From Chloroflexota bacterium (lineage in GTDB: Bacteria; Chloroflexota; Anaerolineae; Anaerolineales; UBA4823), in NCBI GenBank assembly GCA_023395675.1, contig JAEWYL010000051.1, forward strand, positions 1-5,661: DNA of 5,661 nucleotides, written 5' to 3'. The notes under the pieces were generated by a model, which had not been told where the DNA came from, ran no database searches, and saw nothing but the letters and a program-made list of their open reading frames with translations. This document shows, piece after piece, positions 5,534 to 5,661 of the stretch. A program made the position numbers and the translations under genes. How positions within the stretch are numbered: the first letter of the stretch is position 1; the number at the start of each line of letters is the position of its first letter.

Positions 5534-5539
5534 AACAAT

Positions 5540-5610
5540 TGCATTCTCCTCACTCAAAAACCACCTTGGAGAACAGGGAGCCAGACCTGTCTGCAGGGTG
5601 GTTTTGTTTT
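5540..5610 (+). ncRNA. Predicted short RNA or terminated leader of about 70 nt
   Basis: Starting about 7 nt after the -10 box and stopping at the terminator T-run, transcription would give an RNA of roughly 70 nt. It has a single-stranded 5' end of about 16 nt containing TTCTCCTC, complementary to Shine-Dalgarno sequences. A long hairpin with an internal 5-bp stem follows. There is no start codon with a ribosome binding site inside. It may be a trans-acting small RNA or an attenuated leader of a gene beyond the window. No known RNA family is recognised, and the call rests on promoter and terminator placement alone. Confidence 0.35.
5557..5610. terminator. Strong two-way intrinsic terminator
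   Basis: AAAACCACCTTG (5557-5568) pairs with CAGGGTGGTTTT (5594-5605), a 12-bp stem with one G-U pair. Inside it, ACAGG (5573-5577) pairs with CCTGT (5586-5590) around an 8-nt loop. On the + strand the stem runs into TTTTGTTTT (5602-5610). On the - strand the other arm runs into five Ts (5560-5556). It can therefore end transcription from both directions, including the pan/tsaC unit reading through from the left. Confidence 0.75.
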
Positions 5611-5621
5611 AAACAGGCTGT

Positions 5622-5646
5622 GGGGGGGGGGGCGGCCCCCCCCCCC
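5622..5646. repeat. G11-CGG-C11 homopolymer inverted repeat
   Basis: Eleven Gs (5622-5632), then CGG, then eleven Cs (5636-5646), followed by GCCCGGG. The arms are perfect complements. Such a tract could form a very stable hairpin or a G-quadruplex/i-motif pair and would be prone to slippage. Because it sits at the window edge it may equally be a sequencing or assembly artefact that ended the contig. The opposite end of the window also begins with six Cs. Confidence 0.6.
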
Positions 5647-5661
5647 GCCCGGGTGGAGAGG

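Larger units (their letters stand above)
5268..5661. other. Right-hand non-coding region with regulatory signals
   Basis: The 394 nt after tsaC contain no reading frame with recognisable protein features. The only + frame of note overlaps the tsaC end and has no domain or ribosome binding site. From about 5445 to 5545 the base composition turns clearly A+T-rich, unlike the genes. Contents: a perfect palindrome (5291-5306); a stem of GAGAAG (5326-5331) with CTTCTC (5347-5352) without a T-run; a G-rich purine stretch around 5371-5395; a TTTTTAAAAA palindrome (5455-5464); TCTCA repeated 12 bp apart (5468, 5480); a promoter candidate (5487-5533); a two-way terminator (5557-5610); and a G/C homopolymer inverted repeat at the end. 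The AT shift and signals suggest a promoter region for something that starts at or beyond 5540. Confidence 0.6.

Overview
The window is high-GC bacterial DNA carrying six closely packed genes, all on the + strand. Together they take 2-oxoisovalerate to 4'-phosphopantothenate, the committed route into coenzyme A, and then continue into a small methyltransferase and a tRNA-modification enzyme. The PanB sequence (its KRYANL stretch, the long acidic C-terminal tail) and the gene order look to me most like an Anaerolineae-type Chloroflexota. This is an impression from sequence memory, not a search. Both ends of the window run into low-complexity C or G/C homopolymer tracts, so it may be a complete short metagenomic contig.

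Layout: 1-221 is a structured 5' leader with a long-range stem and a strong intrinsic-terminator hairpin about 50 nt before panB. panB (222-1130), panE (1262-2212, GTG start) and panC (2248-3084) follow. The 131-nt panB-panE gap holds two back-to-back GC hairpins. After panC there is a 162-nt gap with a weak terminator-like element and a hairpin that can pair in two ways. Next is coaX (3247-4029), which overlaps a class I SAM methyltransferase gene (4029-4649) by one base. Three bases later comes a TsaC/YrdC-type threonylcarbamoyl-AMP synthase gene (4653-5267).

How the genes work together: PanB adds a hydroxymethyl group to 2-oxoisovalerate to make ketopantoate, PanE reduces it to pantoate, PanC joins pantoate to beta-alanine, and CoaX phosphorylates the pantothenate. 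The beta-alanine source (PanD) and the later CoA steps (CoaBC, CoaD, CoaE) are not in the window. The methyltransferase and TsaC have no evident role in CoA synthesis and probably only share the transcript.

The 394 nt after tsaC hold no convincing gene but are rich in signals. There is a perfect 16-bp palindrome and two degenerate copies of it. One copy overlaps a perfect TATAAT box, which is followed about 24 nt later by a strong two-way terminator. This predicts a short transcript of about 70 nt. The window ends in a G11-CGG-C11 inverted repeat. The most interesting items are the panB leader, a possible cis-regulatory RNA of the type known as the pan motif, and the short-transcript unit near the right end.
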